Notes under the pieces: generated by a model
Database searches by the model: none
What the model was told of the DNA's origin: nothing
The model's input: only the letters and a program-made list of their open reading frames with translations
Translations under genes and position numbers: made by a program
Assembly (NCBI GenBank): GCA_905235675.1
Contig: CAJONC010000019.1
Location: 1 to 64,000, forward strand
Length of the DNA: 64,000 nt
From: an uncultured Bacteroidales bacterium
Lineage (GTDB): Bacteria > Bacteroidota > Bacteroidia > Bacteroidales > UBA932
Reading direction: 5' to 3'
Part shown: positions 15,885 through 25,132 of the stretch, in pieces
Layout of the letters: each line of letters begins with the position of its first letter
How positions within the stretch are numbered: position 1 is the first letter of the stretch

Positions 15885-17813
15885 ATGGCAGAGACTTCAA
15901 CTCAGAGCGATTATGGCTTCATCAGGGTGGCGGCCGTCACCCCCAGGGTTTATCTTGCGGATCCCGCCCGCAATGCCGAAGAAATAGTGCGTCTTGCATC
16001 GGAAGCGGCCTCCAGGGAAGCTTCGGTGATTGTTTTTCCGGAACTGTGCGTTACCGGCTACACCTGTGCCGACCTTTTTGCCCAGCAGACCCTTCTGGAT
16101 GCCGCCGAGCGTGCGGTCGCGGATATTGCGGCCGCATCGGAGGACATGGCTTCCATGCTGGTCGTCGGCGTTCCGCTGCGCCATGCCGGCAGGCTTTACA
16201 ATTGCGCCGCAGTGATCCGTTCCGGCAAAATACTGGGCATAGTCCCCAAGACCTATCTTCCGAATTCGGCGGAGTTCTATGAAATGCGCTGGTTCGAGAC
16301 CGGGGCGCACGTGGATGCTGAAATACTTTATGCGGGACAGTCCTGCAGGTTGAGTGTCAAGCAGTTGTTTGCCATAGGAAAGGCTGTGGTAGGCGTCGAA
16401 ATCTGCCAGGACCTCTGGGTTCCCGTCCCTCCCTGTACTGCGGCCGCTCTCGCAGGGGCCAACCTTATAGTCAATCTTTCCGCCTCCAACGAGGCTCTCT
16501 GCAAGAATGACTACCGAAAACTTCTGGTGGGATCCACTTCCGCCCGCCTGATTGCAGGCTATGTGTATTGCAGCTGCGGATTCGGGGAATCCACCCAGGA
16601 CCTCGTGTGGGCGGGATCGTCCATGATCTATGAAAACGGGGCGCTGCTTGCGGAGAATGAGCGTTTTTCCATTGGTTCAACTGCAATCTATGCAGATATC
16701 GACGTCGAACGCCTGGACGGCGTGAGGGCCAAGAGCCCCAACTTCAGGGATGCCTTCGGGATGGTTCCGGCGGATTATTCCCGCATGGACGCCGGAGCGG
16801 CGGTCGCGACCGACTTTGAACGCGAACTTCTCAAGAAAGTGGATGCACATCCCTTCGTCCCTTCCGGTCCTGAACTTTCCGCCCGCTGCAAGGAGATACT
16901 TTCCATTCAGGTTCTCGGGCTTTGCACACGTTTGCAGAAGATTAATTGCAAGTCAGCCGTTATCGGGGTTTCCGGAGGCCTGGATTCGACTCTTGCCCTG
17001 CTGGTGACGGTTCTCGCCTTCGACAAGCTGGGATTGGACCGCAGCCGCATCATAGGCGTGAGCATGCCCGGATTCGGCACTACGAATCGGACCAGGGGCA
17101 ATGCGGAAATCCTGATGGACAGGCTGGAAGTCAGCCGGCGTGAAATCTCCATTGTAGCGGCCACCGCACAGCATCTTGAAGACATAGGCCATCCCATTGA
17201 AAATACGGATGTTACATACGAAAATGCCCAGGCGCGCGAGCGTACCCAGATTCTTATGGACCTGGCGGGGCAGGAGGGCGGAATTGTCATCGGAACAGGC
17301 GACCTCTCCGAACTTGCCCTGGGCTGGTGTACCTACAATGCCGACCACATGTCAATGTACGGGGTGAATGCCTCCGTGCCCAAGACTCTGGTACGCACCC
17401 TGGTGGCTTATGCAGCGGCAGAACATTTCGAAGACGCGCAGGACGTGCTGTCCGATATCGTGGACACTCCAATTTCGCCTGAGCTTCTTCCTGCGGCGGC
17501 AGACGGCAGCATTTCCCAGAAGACGGAAGACCTCGTAGGGCCTTACGAACTTCACGACTTTTTCCTCTACAATGTAATGCGCTGGGGTTTCTCTCCCGAA
17601 AAGGTGCTTTTCCTTGCCTGCAAGGCATTTGAAGGCCTCTACGACGGAGGGACTATATGCAAGTGGATGCGGGTGTTCTACCGCCGTTTCTTCAGCCAGC
17701 AGTTCAAGCGCAGCTGCCTTCCCGACGGTCCCAAGGTGGGAAGCGTGTCTTTGTCGCCGAGGGGAGACTGGAGGATGCCGTCGGATGCGTCCTCTGAACT
17801 ATGGATCATGTAA
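15885..17813 (+). CDS. nadE: Glutamine-dependent NAD+ synthetase
   Basis: A 642-aa enzyme making NAD+ from deamido-NAD+, ATP and glutamine in the cytoplasm. The N-terminal nitrilase-type glutaminase domain (about 10-290) shows the Glu (VFPELCVTGY), Lys (VPKTYLPN) and Cys (VGVEICQDLW) triad. The C-terminal synthetase domain (about 330-640) has the PP-loop VSGGLDSTLAL and GTGDLSELALGW. The length fits the long, Bacteroidetes/Mycobacterium-type NadE. A strong terminator follows, so it is a one-gene unit. Confidence 0.95.
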   Translation: MAETSTQSDYGFIRVAAVTPRVYLADPARNAEEIVRLASEAASREASVIVFPELCVTGYTCADLFAQQTLLDAAERAVADIAAASEDMASMLVVGVPLRHAGRLYNCAAVIRSGKILGIVPKTYLPNSAEFYEMRWFETGAHVDAEILYAGQSCRLSVKQLFAIGKAVVGVEICQDLWVPVPPCTAAALAGANLIVNLSASNEALCKNDYRKLLVGSTSARLIAGYVYCSCGFGESTQDLVWAGSSMIYENGALLAENERFSIGSTAIYADIDVERLDGVRAKSPNFRDAFGMVPADYSRMDAGAAVATDFERELLKKVDAHPFVPSGPELSARCKEILSIQVLGLCTRLQKINCKSAVIGVSGGLDSTLALLVTVLAFDKLGLDRSRIIGVSMPGFGTTNRTRGNAEILMDRLEVSRREISIVAATAQHLEDIGHPIENTDVTYENAQARERTQILMDLAGQEGGIVIGTGDLSELALGWCTYNADHMSMYGVNASVPKTLVRTLVAYAAAEHFEDAQDVLSDIVDTPISPELLPAAADGSISQKTEDLVGPYELHDFFLYNVMRWGFSPEKVLFLACKAFEGLYDGGTICKWMRVFYRRFFSQQFKRSCLPDGPKVGSVSLSPRGDWRMPSDASSELWIM

Positions 17814-17841
17814 CATTTTCGCGGCGTCAACCTGAAATGAC

Positions 17842-17881
17842 AAAAAAAGCCGGGCAATGTCATTATTGTCCGGCTTTTTTG
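17842..17881 (+). terminator. Rho-independent terminator after nadE
   Basis: Stem GCCGGGCAAT/ATTGTCCGGC (one G-U) with flanking A and T runs (AAAAAAA before, TTTTTT after), so it can work on both strands; it also ends the minus-strand tRNA-Lys transcript. Confidence 0.85.
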
Positions 17882-17954
17882 TACACCCTCAGGGGCTCGA
17901 ACCCTGGACCCATTGATTAAGAGTCAATTGCTCTACCAGCTGAGCTAAGGGTGC
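17882..17954 (-). tRNA. tRNA-Lys (anticodon CTT)
   Basis: Minus-strand cloverleaf: acceptor GCACCCT/AGGGTGT, D arm TAGCTCAGCTGGTAGAGCA, anticodon stem ATTGA/TCAAT with loop CTCTTAA (CTT), T arm with GGTTCGAGCCCC. The discriminator is A and CCA is not encoded. It is the second gene of a two-tRNA unit. Confidence 0.95.
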
Positions 17955-17972
17955 ATTATTTTCAAAGTTCTG

Positions 17973-18045
17973 TGACCCGTTCGGGGCTCGAACCCGAGAC
18001 CCCAACATTAAAAGTGTTGTGCTCTACCAACTGAGCTAACGAGTC
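17973..18045 (-). tRNA. tRNA-Lys (anticodon TTT)
   Basis: Acceptor GACTCGT/ACGGGTC, anticodon stem CAACA/TGTTG with loop CTTTTAA (TTT), T arm GGTTCGAGCCCC. CCA is not encoded. It lies 18 nt upstream of tRNA-Lys(CTT) on the same strand. Confidence 0.95.
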
Positions 18046-18060
18046 TCCGAATTGGGATTG

Positions 18061-18092
18061 CAAAGGTATAACTTTAGCTTTAATTATCCAAA
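18061..18092 (-). promoter_or_regulatory. Promoter of the two tRNA-Lys genes
   Basis: Minus strand reads TTTG (18092-18089), 20-nt spacer, TACCTTTG (18068-18061), a full consensus match 15 nt before the first tRNA. Confidence 0.75.
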
Positions 18093-18178
18093 TATTTTTT
18101 TATTTTTTTCGCTCTGAAGCATTTCAAACGACAGTTTGGAAAAAGATGCGTATATTAGCACAACAAACAATAAAGGAT

Positions 18179-19111
18179 ATGACCAATCATTTCGTAATAA
18201 TGGCAGGGGGGCAGGGTACCAGACTTTATCCTTTGAGCACTGCCGAGAAACCCAAGCAGTTCCTTGACCTTCTGGGAACGGGGAAGACACTTATACAGAT
18301 GACCTATGAACGCTTCAAGGCTGTCGACCCCGAGGCTTATGTCTGGGTGGTTACTTCGAAAGAGTATATTCACTGGGTAAAGGAGCAGCTGCCCTCTGTT
18401 CCGGACGAGCGGATTCTCGCTGAACCGGTGCCCAGGAACACCGCTCCGTGCATTTCTTATGCAATTTGGAAGATAAAGGCCGGATTTGGGCAATGTAACA
18501 TAGTTGTTAGCCCCTCTGACGCATTTGTTTCATCCATTGATTTATTTGCAGTTACGATAAATAAGGCTTTGGAATTTACAGACTCCGGAGAACCGTCTGT
18601 CGTATGCGTCGGCATCAAGCCCTCCAACCCTAATACGGGCTATGGATATATCGAAATTTCGTCACTTGACGAAATGCAAACAGTTGATAATAAGACAGAT
18701 ATAATAAAAGTCAAGTCCTTCAGGGAAAAACCTGACCTCGAGACGGCGAAACGTTATCTTGAGGCTGGAAATTACTTCTGGAATGCCGGTATTTTTGTCT
18801 GGAATACCCTCACGGTCGAATCGGAAATCAGGGCTCATGCCCCGCAGATAGCGGCAGTGATGGACGCCCTCGAACCCTCTTTCTATACCCCTTCCGAAGA
18901 GGCTGCGCTCGCGGAACTTTTCCCTACATGCGAGAAGATTTCCATAGATTATGCAGTGATGGAGAAATCCTCCCATGTATGGTGCATCCCTGCGGACTGG
19001 CCCTGGGATGATCTGGGCAGTTTCGCCTCGATTGAAAAGATCACCGGCCGTACAATCCCTGAGGAAATAAAAAAGGCGCAGGAAGAATACCAGCGCCTTA
19101 AACGGAAATAG
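18179..19111 (+). CDS. manC: Mannose-1-phosphate guanylyltransferase
   Basis: Cytoplasmic enzyme of 310 aa that makes GDP-mannose from mannose-1-phosphate and GTP for glycan synthesis (GDP-mannose, GDP-fucose). The N-terminal signature IMAGGQGTRLYPLS...EKPKQFLDL is complete, followed by EPVPRNTAPCISYA, VSPSDAFV, GYGYIE, FREKP and NAGIFVW. There is no C-terminal isomerase domain, so this is the single-function short form. The ATG at 18179 was preferred over 18146 because the family signature begins a few residues later. It fits functionally with rmlB and the WbpM-like gene but is separately transcribed. Confidence 0.93.
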   Translation: MTNHFVIMAGGQGTRLYPLSTAEKPKQFLDLLGTGKTLIQMTYERFKAVDPEAYVWVVTSKEYIHWVKEQLPSVPDERILAEPVPRNTAPCISYAIWKIKAGFGQCNIVVSPSDAFVSSIDLFAVTINKALEFTDSGEPSVVCVGIKPSNPNTGYGYIEISSLDEMQTVDNKTDIIKVKSFREKPDLETAKRYLEAGNYFWNAGIFVWNTLTVESEIRAHAPQIAAVMDALEPSFYTPSEEAALAELFPTCEKISIDYAVMEKSSHVWCIPADWPWDDLGSFASIEKITGRTIPEEIKKAQEEYQRLKRK

Positions 19112-19128
19112 GGAAGGGCACTGAGCTG

Positions 19129-22053
19129 TTATTCAAACAGTTGCAATGACTTGTCAAGAATTGACTTCATGTCTTCGCCGTCCAGGACTGTCTCTATGGG
19201 GAAGCTTATCGCAAGCACTTTATAGCCGTCGAAAGGATGGAATACGGCGGCTCCGCTGCGGTTGCTGAATCTGGCTATCGTGCGGCCTCCGGTCGTGGGA
19301 CGTATGGCCCCTGCGGTTTCTACGCTGTATATAGCTTCGTTCAGGCTGTTGTTGTAGCGTATGGGGCGTCCGTCAAAGTCTGCACGGCCGTTCACCGACC
19401 CGCGGGAACTCACCCACCTGTAGCCAAGCACTTCTTCGATGAACTGACGGGCATCCTGCTGGTAGGCATTGTCGCCGATGGGATATACTTCATCCCAGGC
19501 GTCAGTAGCAATGTAAGCGCCTGAAAGTAAGATGTTTACTCCTGCGCTTGCAGAGGCTTTGAGAGCCCCCCTCAGCGAGGCGGGGAAGACCTGGAACCTG
19601 GCGGGCCTGCGGGCATTTCCCACAAGGGTGCTTATCTGTTTTCCGCAGACAAGGTCTATTGCAAAGTATTTTTCAGCAGGCGAGCTTTCGTATGCTTTCC
19701 GGCTTTGGGAGCAGAAACTGTAGCCCAGACCTATCAGATGCCTGCCGTGCACGGCGGGATAGTCGAAACTGTTGCCGGCGGCCTGGAATCCGGCCATATC
19801 GGTGTCGCAGGCTCCATGGCCCGGTGCGGAATTGTTTATGTATGCGCGGTCCCTGCGGTATTCGTAGCTTTCTCCGGCGTAAGTGATGTCTTTGATATAA
19901 GGAACTCCGCTGTCGCGCCTGAAATCGAATCCGGCATATTGGGGAGAATCGAACCATGAAGGAGCGCTGATACGGTCGAAATTATTTACTATCAGTACTT
20001 TGCCTTTTTCGTCAGGGGCAATGCCCACGCTTAGGATCTCGGAAGGGAAACTTCTGCCGCCTTTGTTCACGGCCTCCACCATGAATGAATATACATGCCC
20101 TTTTTCGACAGGGACTGTAATGAACGGCGACTTCACCCTTGTTCCGGTGTCAAACGCGCCGTCATCAATGCGGGTATATAGAATGTAGCTTTCAGCCTTT
20201 GCCGTGGGTTCTTTGCCGTCGACGGAAGGCTCCCAGCGCAGTACGGCGTTGCCGGAGTCGTCAAGCAGGGCGGAGAAGGAGTTTACTGGCAGGGGAGCCA
20301 CCACATAATTCTCTCCATAATAAGTGGAGAGGAACTTGAGCATACCCTTGTAAACGGCCCTGCATGCGTCGAAACGGAAGGACGGGTCCAACCCGAACTT
20401 CATGTCTGCAAAGTTCTGGTGTGCAAGCAGTTCAAGTAGCATTCCGGGGACATCCGTGGTGCGGGATTCCGAATAAGACCTGTTCCAAAGCTGCCTGCGC
20501 CTCCACAGCGAATCGTAGTCGGCCCTCAAATCCTCCACCACCTGGGTCTGGACGTAATCCGCAAGCAGCCGGCAGCTCATCCTGTCATCCGCTTTGTCGT
20601 GAAATTTCCGGCTTCCGTCCGCCATCAGGGTATATATCGACAGGGTACCCACTATTGCATCGTCAGGGGTCACTCCTGCATCGGTATGGAAGGCCAGCGA
20701 CAGGTTTATGGGGATTTTCATGTCATCCTTCATCATCTTCACCCACTCGCCCCTGGAGGCGTAATCATTGGTATAATCCCTGTCCCACTGGTTTATCCTG
20801 TCATAGGGCATTCCTGCCCACTGCTCCCAGTACATGGCACCTTCAAGATAGCTCGGCACGTCCGAAATCTCCCATTCCGATACATCGGAACCCTGTCCGC
20901 GGGCTATTTTCCCTATACCGCCGCCTATTTTCACGGCATCGGCGGTTACCACGCTGCCTGCCTTGTACTTGCGCCCCTTGGGGGTGGAATTGTCAAGCAT
21001 TATGTATGATTCGGGCCCGAGATCGAAGGTGCCGAGGTAAATCCATGTGCCTCCTCCAATGCGCTGGTCTACAATAAATTCGCTCTGTCCGCCCCTGTGG
21101 TATACCGTATAATGGGCGTTTGCGCTGCTTTCCGGCAGGCTCTTGTACGAAACATACACCGCCAGCCTGGCATTGCAGTCGAGATTAGGGCGCCAGATGG
21201 CGCTTGCACCGGGCTTGCTCTGGACGACCGACGCCTTTCGGGCATTTCCCATGGTAAAAGGATTGTCGTCCTTTACATAATTTTCTTTCTTGTCGGCAAA
21301 ACCGGTTCCTGCATTGCTCCAACCGCCTTTTTCGCTGTACTCTCCGTGAAGCCTGACCGGAAATCCGGGGGAACGGAAATGGGGATCGTTGTCGCAGATA
21401 ATTTCCATTGAACTGGTATCGCGCTCGCGGGGAGTAATCACATACGCTCCTGCCCGTTCCAGCATGGGAATCAGGAATGGCAGTACGAAACTCTGGGTGA
21501 AAAGGTCTTCGGTGGTGCTCCAGTTGGGGGATCGCTGCCAGGTCCACATCTCCGAACCGTTGTCGTAGTATCGCCCGTGGCTCTGCCAGAGGGCTATGGT
21601 TCTGCCCCCGAGCCCGAGTTCCGCTTCCGGACTCCCGACGGCCTCCACGAACTGCGTCCGCGCAGGGGCCTTGACGGAGTATTTGTATTTGGCAGGATGG
21701 CCGTCATGACGCATTGCGGGGTCGGAAAGGTCTTCGAATGCTGTGCTTTCGCAGAATATCTTCCCAAGGCCGTACGACGGTTCCGGCCATTGGTTGCGAA
21801 GTTGGTCCCTGAACCATCTGATATCCTTGTCCTGCCAGGGAAAATCCGAAAGTTCCTTGCTGAAATACAGGTCCAGCACGCCATCGCGCTTCATCGCCCT
21901 GGTAAGCTTGAAGGAGGACCGGACGTTGAAATGCTCAGTCGCGAGAACGCTTATCGAGTCGCATACGGGCTTGAAAGATTCGAGCATGGCCCTCTGGGCG
22001 AAGAGACCCGTGCCCAAAAACATAAACAGAATGGCTGTGAGAACCCTACGCAT
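19129..22053 (-). CDS. Secreted amidase-like protein with golvesin-type domain (annotated 'xanthan lyase' in relatives)
   Basis: A 974-aa exported protein (signal peptide ending GLFAQ). An N-acetylmuramoyl-L-alanine amidase-like core is visible in pieces: ERAGAYVITPRERDT (about 205-220) and, some 225 residues later, INLSLAFHTDAG (about 445-460), the counterpart of the second zinc-His region. Between them lies a beta-rich golvesin/Xly-like carbohydrate-binding region (ASAIWRPNLDCNARLAVYVSY). A fibronectin-III-like segment follows (about 640-705), then a C-terminal alpha/beta domain beginning KVLIVNNFDRIS. It likely acts on peptidoglycan or a surface glycan. It ends an operon with VanZ and an ABC exporter (gaps of 1 nt each). 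'Xanthan lyase' is a legacy label and is probably misleading. Confidence 0.7.
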   Translation of the reverse strand: MRRVLTAILFMFLGTGLFAQRAMLESFKPVCDSISVLATEHFNVRSSFKLTRAMKRDGVLDLYFSKELSDFPWQDKDIRWFRDQLRNQWPEPSYGLGKIFCESTAFEDLSDPAMRHDGHPAKYKYSVKAPARTQFVEAVGSPEAELGLGGRTIALWQSHGRYYDNGSEMWTWQRSPNWSTTEDLFTQSFVLPFLIPMLERAGAYVITPRERDTSSMEIICDNDPHFRSPGFPVRLHGEYSEKGGWSNAGTGFADKKENYVKDDNPFTMGNARKASVVQSKPGASAIWRPNLDCNARLAVYVSYKSLPESSANAHYTVYHRGGQSEFIVDQRIGGGTWIYLGTFDLGPESYIMLDNSTPKGRKYKAGSVVTADAVKIGGGIGKIARGQGSDVSEWEISDVPSYLEGAMYWEQWAGMPYDRINQWDRDYTNDYASRGEWVKMMKDDMKIPINLSLAFHTDAGVTPDDAIVGTLSIYTLMADGSRKFHDKADDRMSCRLLADYVQTQVVEDLRADYDSLWRRRQLWNRSYSESRTTDVPGMLLELLAHQNFADMKFGLDPSFRFDACRAVYKGMLKFLSTYYGENYVVAPLPVNSFSALLDDSGNAVLRWEPSVDGKEPTAKAESYILYTRIDDGAFDTGTRVKSPFITVPVEKGHVYSFMVEAVNKGGRSFPSEILSVGIAPDEKGKVLIVNNFDRISAPSWFDSPQYAGFDFRRDSGVPYIKDITYAGESYEYRRDRAYINNSAPGHGACDTDMAGFQAAGNSFDYPAVHGRHLIGLGYSFCSQSRKAYESSPAEKYFAIDLVCGKQISTLVGNARRPARFQVFPASLRGALKASASAGVNILLSGAYIATDAWDEVYPIGDNAYQQDARQFIEEVLGYRWVSSRGSVNGRADFDGRPIRYNNSLNEAIYSVETAGAIRPTTGGRTIARFSNRSGAAVFHPFDGYKVLAISFPIETVLDGEDMKSILDKSLQLFE

Positions 22054-22054
22054 A

Positions 22055-22462
22055 TCAGTTCTTCCTTACTTTCAGGTGGGTAACGTCTATGATGAATACG
22101 AAGATGCAGCTCAGCAGCATGGCAAGCATGTCGGCCCTGAGGTCGGTAATGTCCATGGAACGGTAGGGGAGTTTCCCCTGAATGAACTCGGTGGCATAGG
22201 CAAGCAGGCTGCCGACGACGAAGGTAAGTACGGCGAAGATCAGTGCGCTCCAGAACTTGTTGGTGATGTGGTCGTAAGCCAGGTATGCGAGAATGGGAAA
22301 CGGAAGGAACATCAGGAAATGCGCCACCTTGTCGGTCGGGATGCCGAATATAAAGTTCTGCATTTCAGGGAGTTTGTCCACGTGCATGAAGCAGAGGAAG
22401 GCCACGGCCGCAATATATAGCACGAAGAGGATTCTTGCAAGTATTGTCTTGGGGGTAGTCAT
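22055..22462 (-). CDS. VanZ-family membrane protein
   Basis: A 135-aa inner-membrane protein with four hydrophobic helices. It carries the VanZ-like pattern FIFGIPTDKVAHFLMFLPF and the conserved ATEFIQGKLPYRSMDITDLRAD segment. In enterococci VanZ lowers teicoplanin binding; the general role of the family at the envelope is not known. It is packed between the ABC exporter gene and the amidase-like gene with 1-nt gaps, so it is co-expressed with both. Confidence 0.85.
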   Translation of the reverse strand: MTTPKTILARILFVLYIAAVAFLCFMHVDKLPEMQNFIFGIPTDKVAHFLMFLPFPILAYLAYDHITNKFWSALIFAVLTFVVGSLLAYATEFIQGKLPYRSMDITDLRADMLAMLLSCIFVFIIDVTHLKVRKN

Positions 22463-22463
22463 A

Positions 22464-24302
22464 TCAGAGTGCCTGCATGTCGTGAAGTTTCCGGTAATAC
22501 CCGCCCTTGGCTATAAGTTCGTCGTGAGTGCCGCGCTCAACAATGCGGCCCTGGTCGATTACTATAATCTCGTCCGCGTCCTTTATGGTGCTGAGCCTGT
22601 GGGCGATGGCTATGGTGGTGCGGTTGTGCATAAGCCTCTCGAGGGCTTCCTGCACGGATCTCTCGCTCTCGGTGTCGAGTGCCGCGGTGGCTTCATCGAG
22701 TATCAGGATGGGAGGATTCTTGAGTACTGCACGTGCTATGCTGATGCGCTGTCTCTGCCCTCCGCTGAGTTTGCATCCCCTGTCGCCTACGTTGGTACTG
22801 TATCCTTCTTCCTTGTCCATTATGAATTCGTGGGCGTTTGCAATCCTGGCGGCCTCTATAACCTGTTCTTCGGACGCGCCTTCCACTCCGAAGGCTATAT
22901 TGTTGAAGATGGTATCGTTGAAGAGGATGGGATCCTGGTTGACATTGCCCATCAGGGAACGCAGGCTGCCTATGGTAAGGTCGCGTATCGGAACCCCGTC
23001 GATGGAGATATTTCCGCTGTTTGCGTCGTAAAATCTGGGGATGAGGTCCACCAGCGTGGTCTTTCCTCCGCCCGAAGCCCCCACGAGGGCGACGGTTTTG
23101 CCCTTGGGAATGTCCAGGCTGATGTCATGTAGCACCTCCCTTCCGTCTTCGTAGCTGAAACTGACATTGCGGAAGGAGATGCGGTCGTTGAATTCGGTAA
23201 TGCTCTTTGCCCCTTCGCTCTCCCTTATGGGATTTTCGGCGTTCAGGATACGGTCGATGCGGTCCATGGAGGCCATGCCCTTGGGGATGTTGTATGCCGC
23301 CCTGGAAAGGTCCTTTATAGGCTGGATCACGCTATAGAGTATGGTCATGAAGAAGATGAAGGTGGGGGCGTCTATGGTGCTCTTTTCGGAGACGATAAGG
23401 GCGCCTCCGAAGCAGAGCACTATGCAAATCATCACCGTCCCGAGGAATTCGCTCACGGGATGCGCGAGGGACTGCCTTGTCGCCACCCTCGCATTCTTGC
23501 GCCTCATTGCGTCGGTCACCTTCCCGAAACGGACGCTCATCGCTTTCTCGGCGAGGAAGGCCTTGATGACGCGCAGGCCGCCGAGAGTCTCCTCCACCTG
23601 GCTCATGGTATCGCTCCAGAGTGCCTGGGCCTCGGTGGATTTCCTCTTAAGGTTGCGTCCCACCACGCCCATCAGCCAGGTCATCAGCGGTGCGAAGAGC
23701 AGTACAAAGAGGGTGAGTTTCCAGGAGATGAAAATAAGCGTACCGATGTAGAATATTATCAGGATGGGGTTCTTTATCAGCATGTCAAGCGAACCCGTGA
23801 TGGAATTCTCCACTTCCTGCACGTCTCCGCTCATGCGCGCGATAATGTCGCCCTTGCGCTCCTCGGAGAAGAAGCCCAGCGGCAGGTCAAGAATCTTGTT
23901 GTAGATTTCCATCCTCATGTCCCTGACTATGCCTGTGCGTATGGGCACCATCACTGCTGCCGAGCCGAAATAGCAGCTTGTCTTGAGCAAGGTGAGGAAA
24001 ATCATCATCAGCGACAGCAGTATCAGCGTCATAACGGCGCCGTGCGTGATTATGGACTCGTTTACAGACCAGTAGAAGTTGTTCATCAGCACATGGAAGA
24101 AAGACTTCAGATTGGCTGTACTCCATGGAATGAATTCGTACATGGTTTCGTCCATCCTGAAAATAATCTTCAGGACGGGAATCATGATGGCGAATGAAAA
24201 GATATTGAAAATGGCGCTCAGAATGTTGAGTATCACCGAGCCCCAAAGGTATTTTCCGTACGGCGAAACATAGCGCCGCAGCATGTTCCAGAACGATTTC
24301 AT
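22464..24302 (-). CDS. MsbA-like ABC exporter (fused permease and ATPase)
   Basis: A 612-aa half-transporter: six membrane helices in the first ~330 residues, then a nucleotide-binding domain with Walker A LVGASGGGKTTLVDL, Q loop NVNQDPILF, signature LSGGQRQRISIARAVL, Walker B ILILDEATAALD and H-loop IAIAHRLSTI. It works as a homodimer exporting lipid A core, other lipids or drugs. It is first in an operon with VanZ and the amidase-like protein, supporting an envelope role. A -7 box lies directly upstream. Confidence 0.9.
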   Translation of the reverse strand: MKSFWNMLRRYVSPYGKYLWGSVILNILSAIFNIFSFAIMIPVLKIIFRMDETMYEFIPWSTANLKSFFHVLMNNFYWSVNESIITHGAVMTLILLSLMMIFLTLLKTSCYFGSAAVMVPIRTGIVRDMRMEIYNKILDLPLGFFSEERKGDIIARMSGDVQEVENSITGSLDMLIKNPILIIFYIGTLIFISWKLTLFVLLFAPLMTWLMGVVGRNLKRKSTEAQALWSDTMSQVEETLGGLRVIKAFLAEKAMSVRFGKVTDAMRRKNARVATRQSLAHPVSEFLGTVMICIVLCFGGALIVSEKSTIDAPTFIFFMTILYSVIQPIKDLSRAAYNIPKGMASMDRIDRILNAENPIRESEGAKSITEFNDRISFRNVSFSYEDGREVLHDISLDIPKGKTVALVGASGGGKTTLVDLIPRFYDANSGNISIDGVPIRDLTIGSLRSLMGNVNQDPILFNDTIFNNIAFGVEGASEEQVIEAARIANAHEFIMDKEEGYSTNVGDRGCKLSGGQRQRISIARAVLKNPPILILDEATAALDTESERSVQEALERLMHNRTTIAIAHRLSTIKDADEIIVIDQGRIVERGTHDELIAKGGYYRKLHDMQAL

Positions 24303-24311
24303 ATTATTCTA

Positions 24312-24319
24312 CAAATATA
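24312..24319 (-). promoter_or_regulatory. -7 element (TATATTTG) of the ABC-VanZ-amidase operon
   Basis: Minus-strand TATATTTG 10 nt before the ATG at 24302, in the 23-bp gap after the WalJ-like gene. No matching -33 box is seen. Confidence 0.4.
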
Positions 24320-24325
24320 ATAAAT

Positions 24326-25132
24326 TTATAGAATAAAAAGAGGTGATGCGGTCTCGCGGGGCAGTGCCACGAGGCGGACGGAACTCCCTTCGAGGGCGGG
24401 CTTGCAGGCTTCCAGAGCCTTCATGGGGGTGTTGTTGTGCTCGCTGAGATGGCAGAGGAATACGTTTTTCAGGCCGGGGTGGAGGAATTTGCGTATGGCA
24501 TCGGCGCATTCTTCATTGGACAGGTGTCCGTGCCCGCCGCAGATGCGGTCCTGCAGTTCTTTGGGATAGCTGCCGTTGCGAAGCATTCCGAGGTCGTAGT
24601 TGGCTTCAATCACCACGGTGGAGGAGTGCGAGGCGTATTCCAGTGCCTCGTCCGTCATCCGGCCTATGTCGGTCATGATGGTAAAAAGACAGCCGTCGAT
24701 GTCGATGCAGTATCCTACTGTCTGGGTGGCGTCGTGGGGAACCTGGAAATATTTGGCGCGTATGCTTCCCGGTACTATCTCCGACCAGTCATCCTTGTTC
24801 AGCAGGTGAACCACTCCTGAGAGATAAGGCCCTGTCATCCAGTGTGTTGCAAGTGAGCCGCGAAGCTTGTCCGTCATCCAGACCGGCTTCAGCAGCCGCT
24901 TGCAGTAAGGGCCGAGATTGTGGATGTGGTCCATGTGGTCGTGGGTGATGAGTATGCCGTCCACGTTGTCGAAGCTGAAGGCGTTGCGCATCAGCTCCTG
25001 CCTGAGCCTGCGCATGCTCACCCCTGCATCTATCAGGATTCCGGCTCCGCCGTTTATGTCATCGGCGTGAAGGAAATAGCAGTTTCCGCAGCTTCCGCTC
25101 GAAAAAGACTGGAATACAATTTTATCTGACAT
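24326..25132 (-). CDS. MBL-fold metal-dependent hydrolase, WalJ/YycJ family
   Basis: Metallo-beta-lactamase-fold protein of 268 aa. The N terminus SFSSGSCGNCYFL and the metal motif ILITHDHMDHIHNLGP (HxHxDH) are typical of YycJ/WalJ, an exonuclease-like protein linked to DNA repair in Firmicutes. Further His and Asp ligands are at GGHGHLSNEEC and FLCHLSEHN. The track start at 25195 overlaps the TPR gene by 74 bp; the ATG at 25132 (or 25135) directly precedes the conserved fold and overlaps by only 11-14 bp. It is probably co-transcribed with the upstream TPR gene. Confidence 0.85.
   Translation of the reverse strand: MSDKIVFQSFSSGSCGNCYFLHADDINGGAGILIDAGVSMRRLRQELMRNAFSFDNVDGILITHDHMDHIHNLGPYCKRLLKPVWMTDKLRGSLATHWMTGPYLSGVVHLLNKDDWSEIVPGSIRAKYFQVPHDATQTVGYCIDIDGCLFTIMTDIGRMTDEALEYASHSSTVVIEANYDLGMLRNGSYPKELQDRICGGHGHLSNEECADAIRKFLHPGLKNVFLCHLSEHNNTPMKALEACKPALEGSSVRLVALPRETASPLFIL

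Noticed and set aside
17882-18045. tRNA-Lys pair as an integration site
   Set aside because: No integrase, no direct repeat of the tRNA 3' end and no foreign genes nearby.
19129-22053. Polysaccharide lyase (xanthan lyase) function
   Set aside because: I see no lyase catalytic toroid; amidase-like and golvesin-like blocks explain the sequence better.
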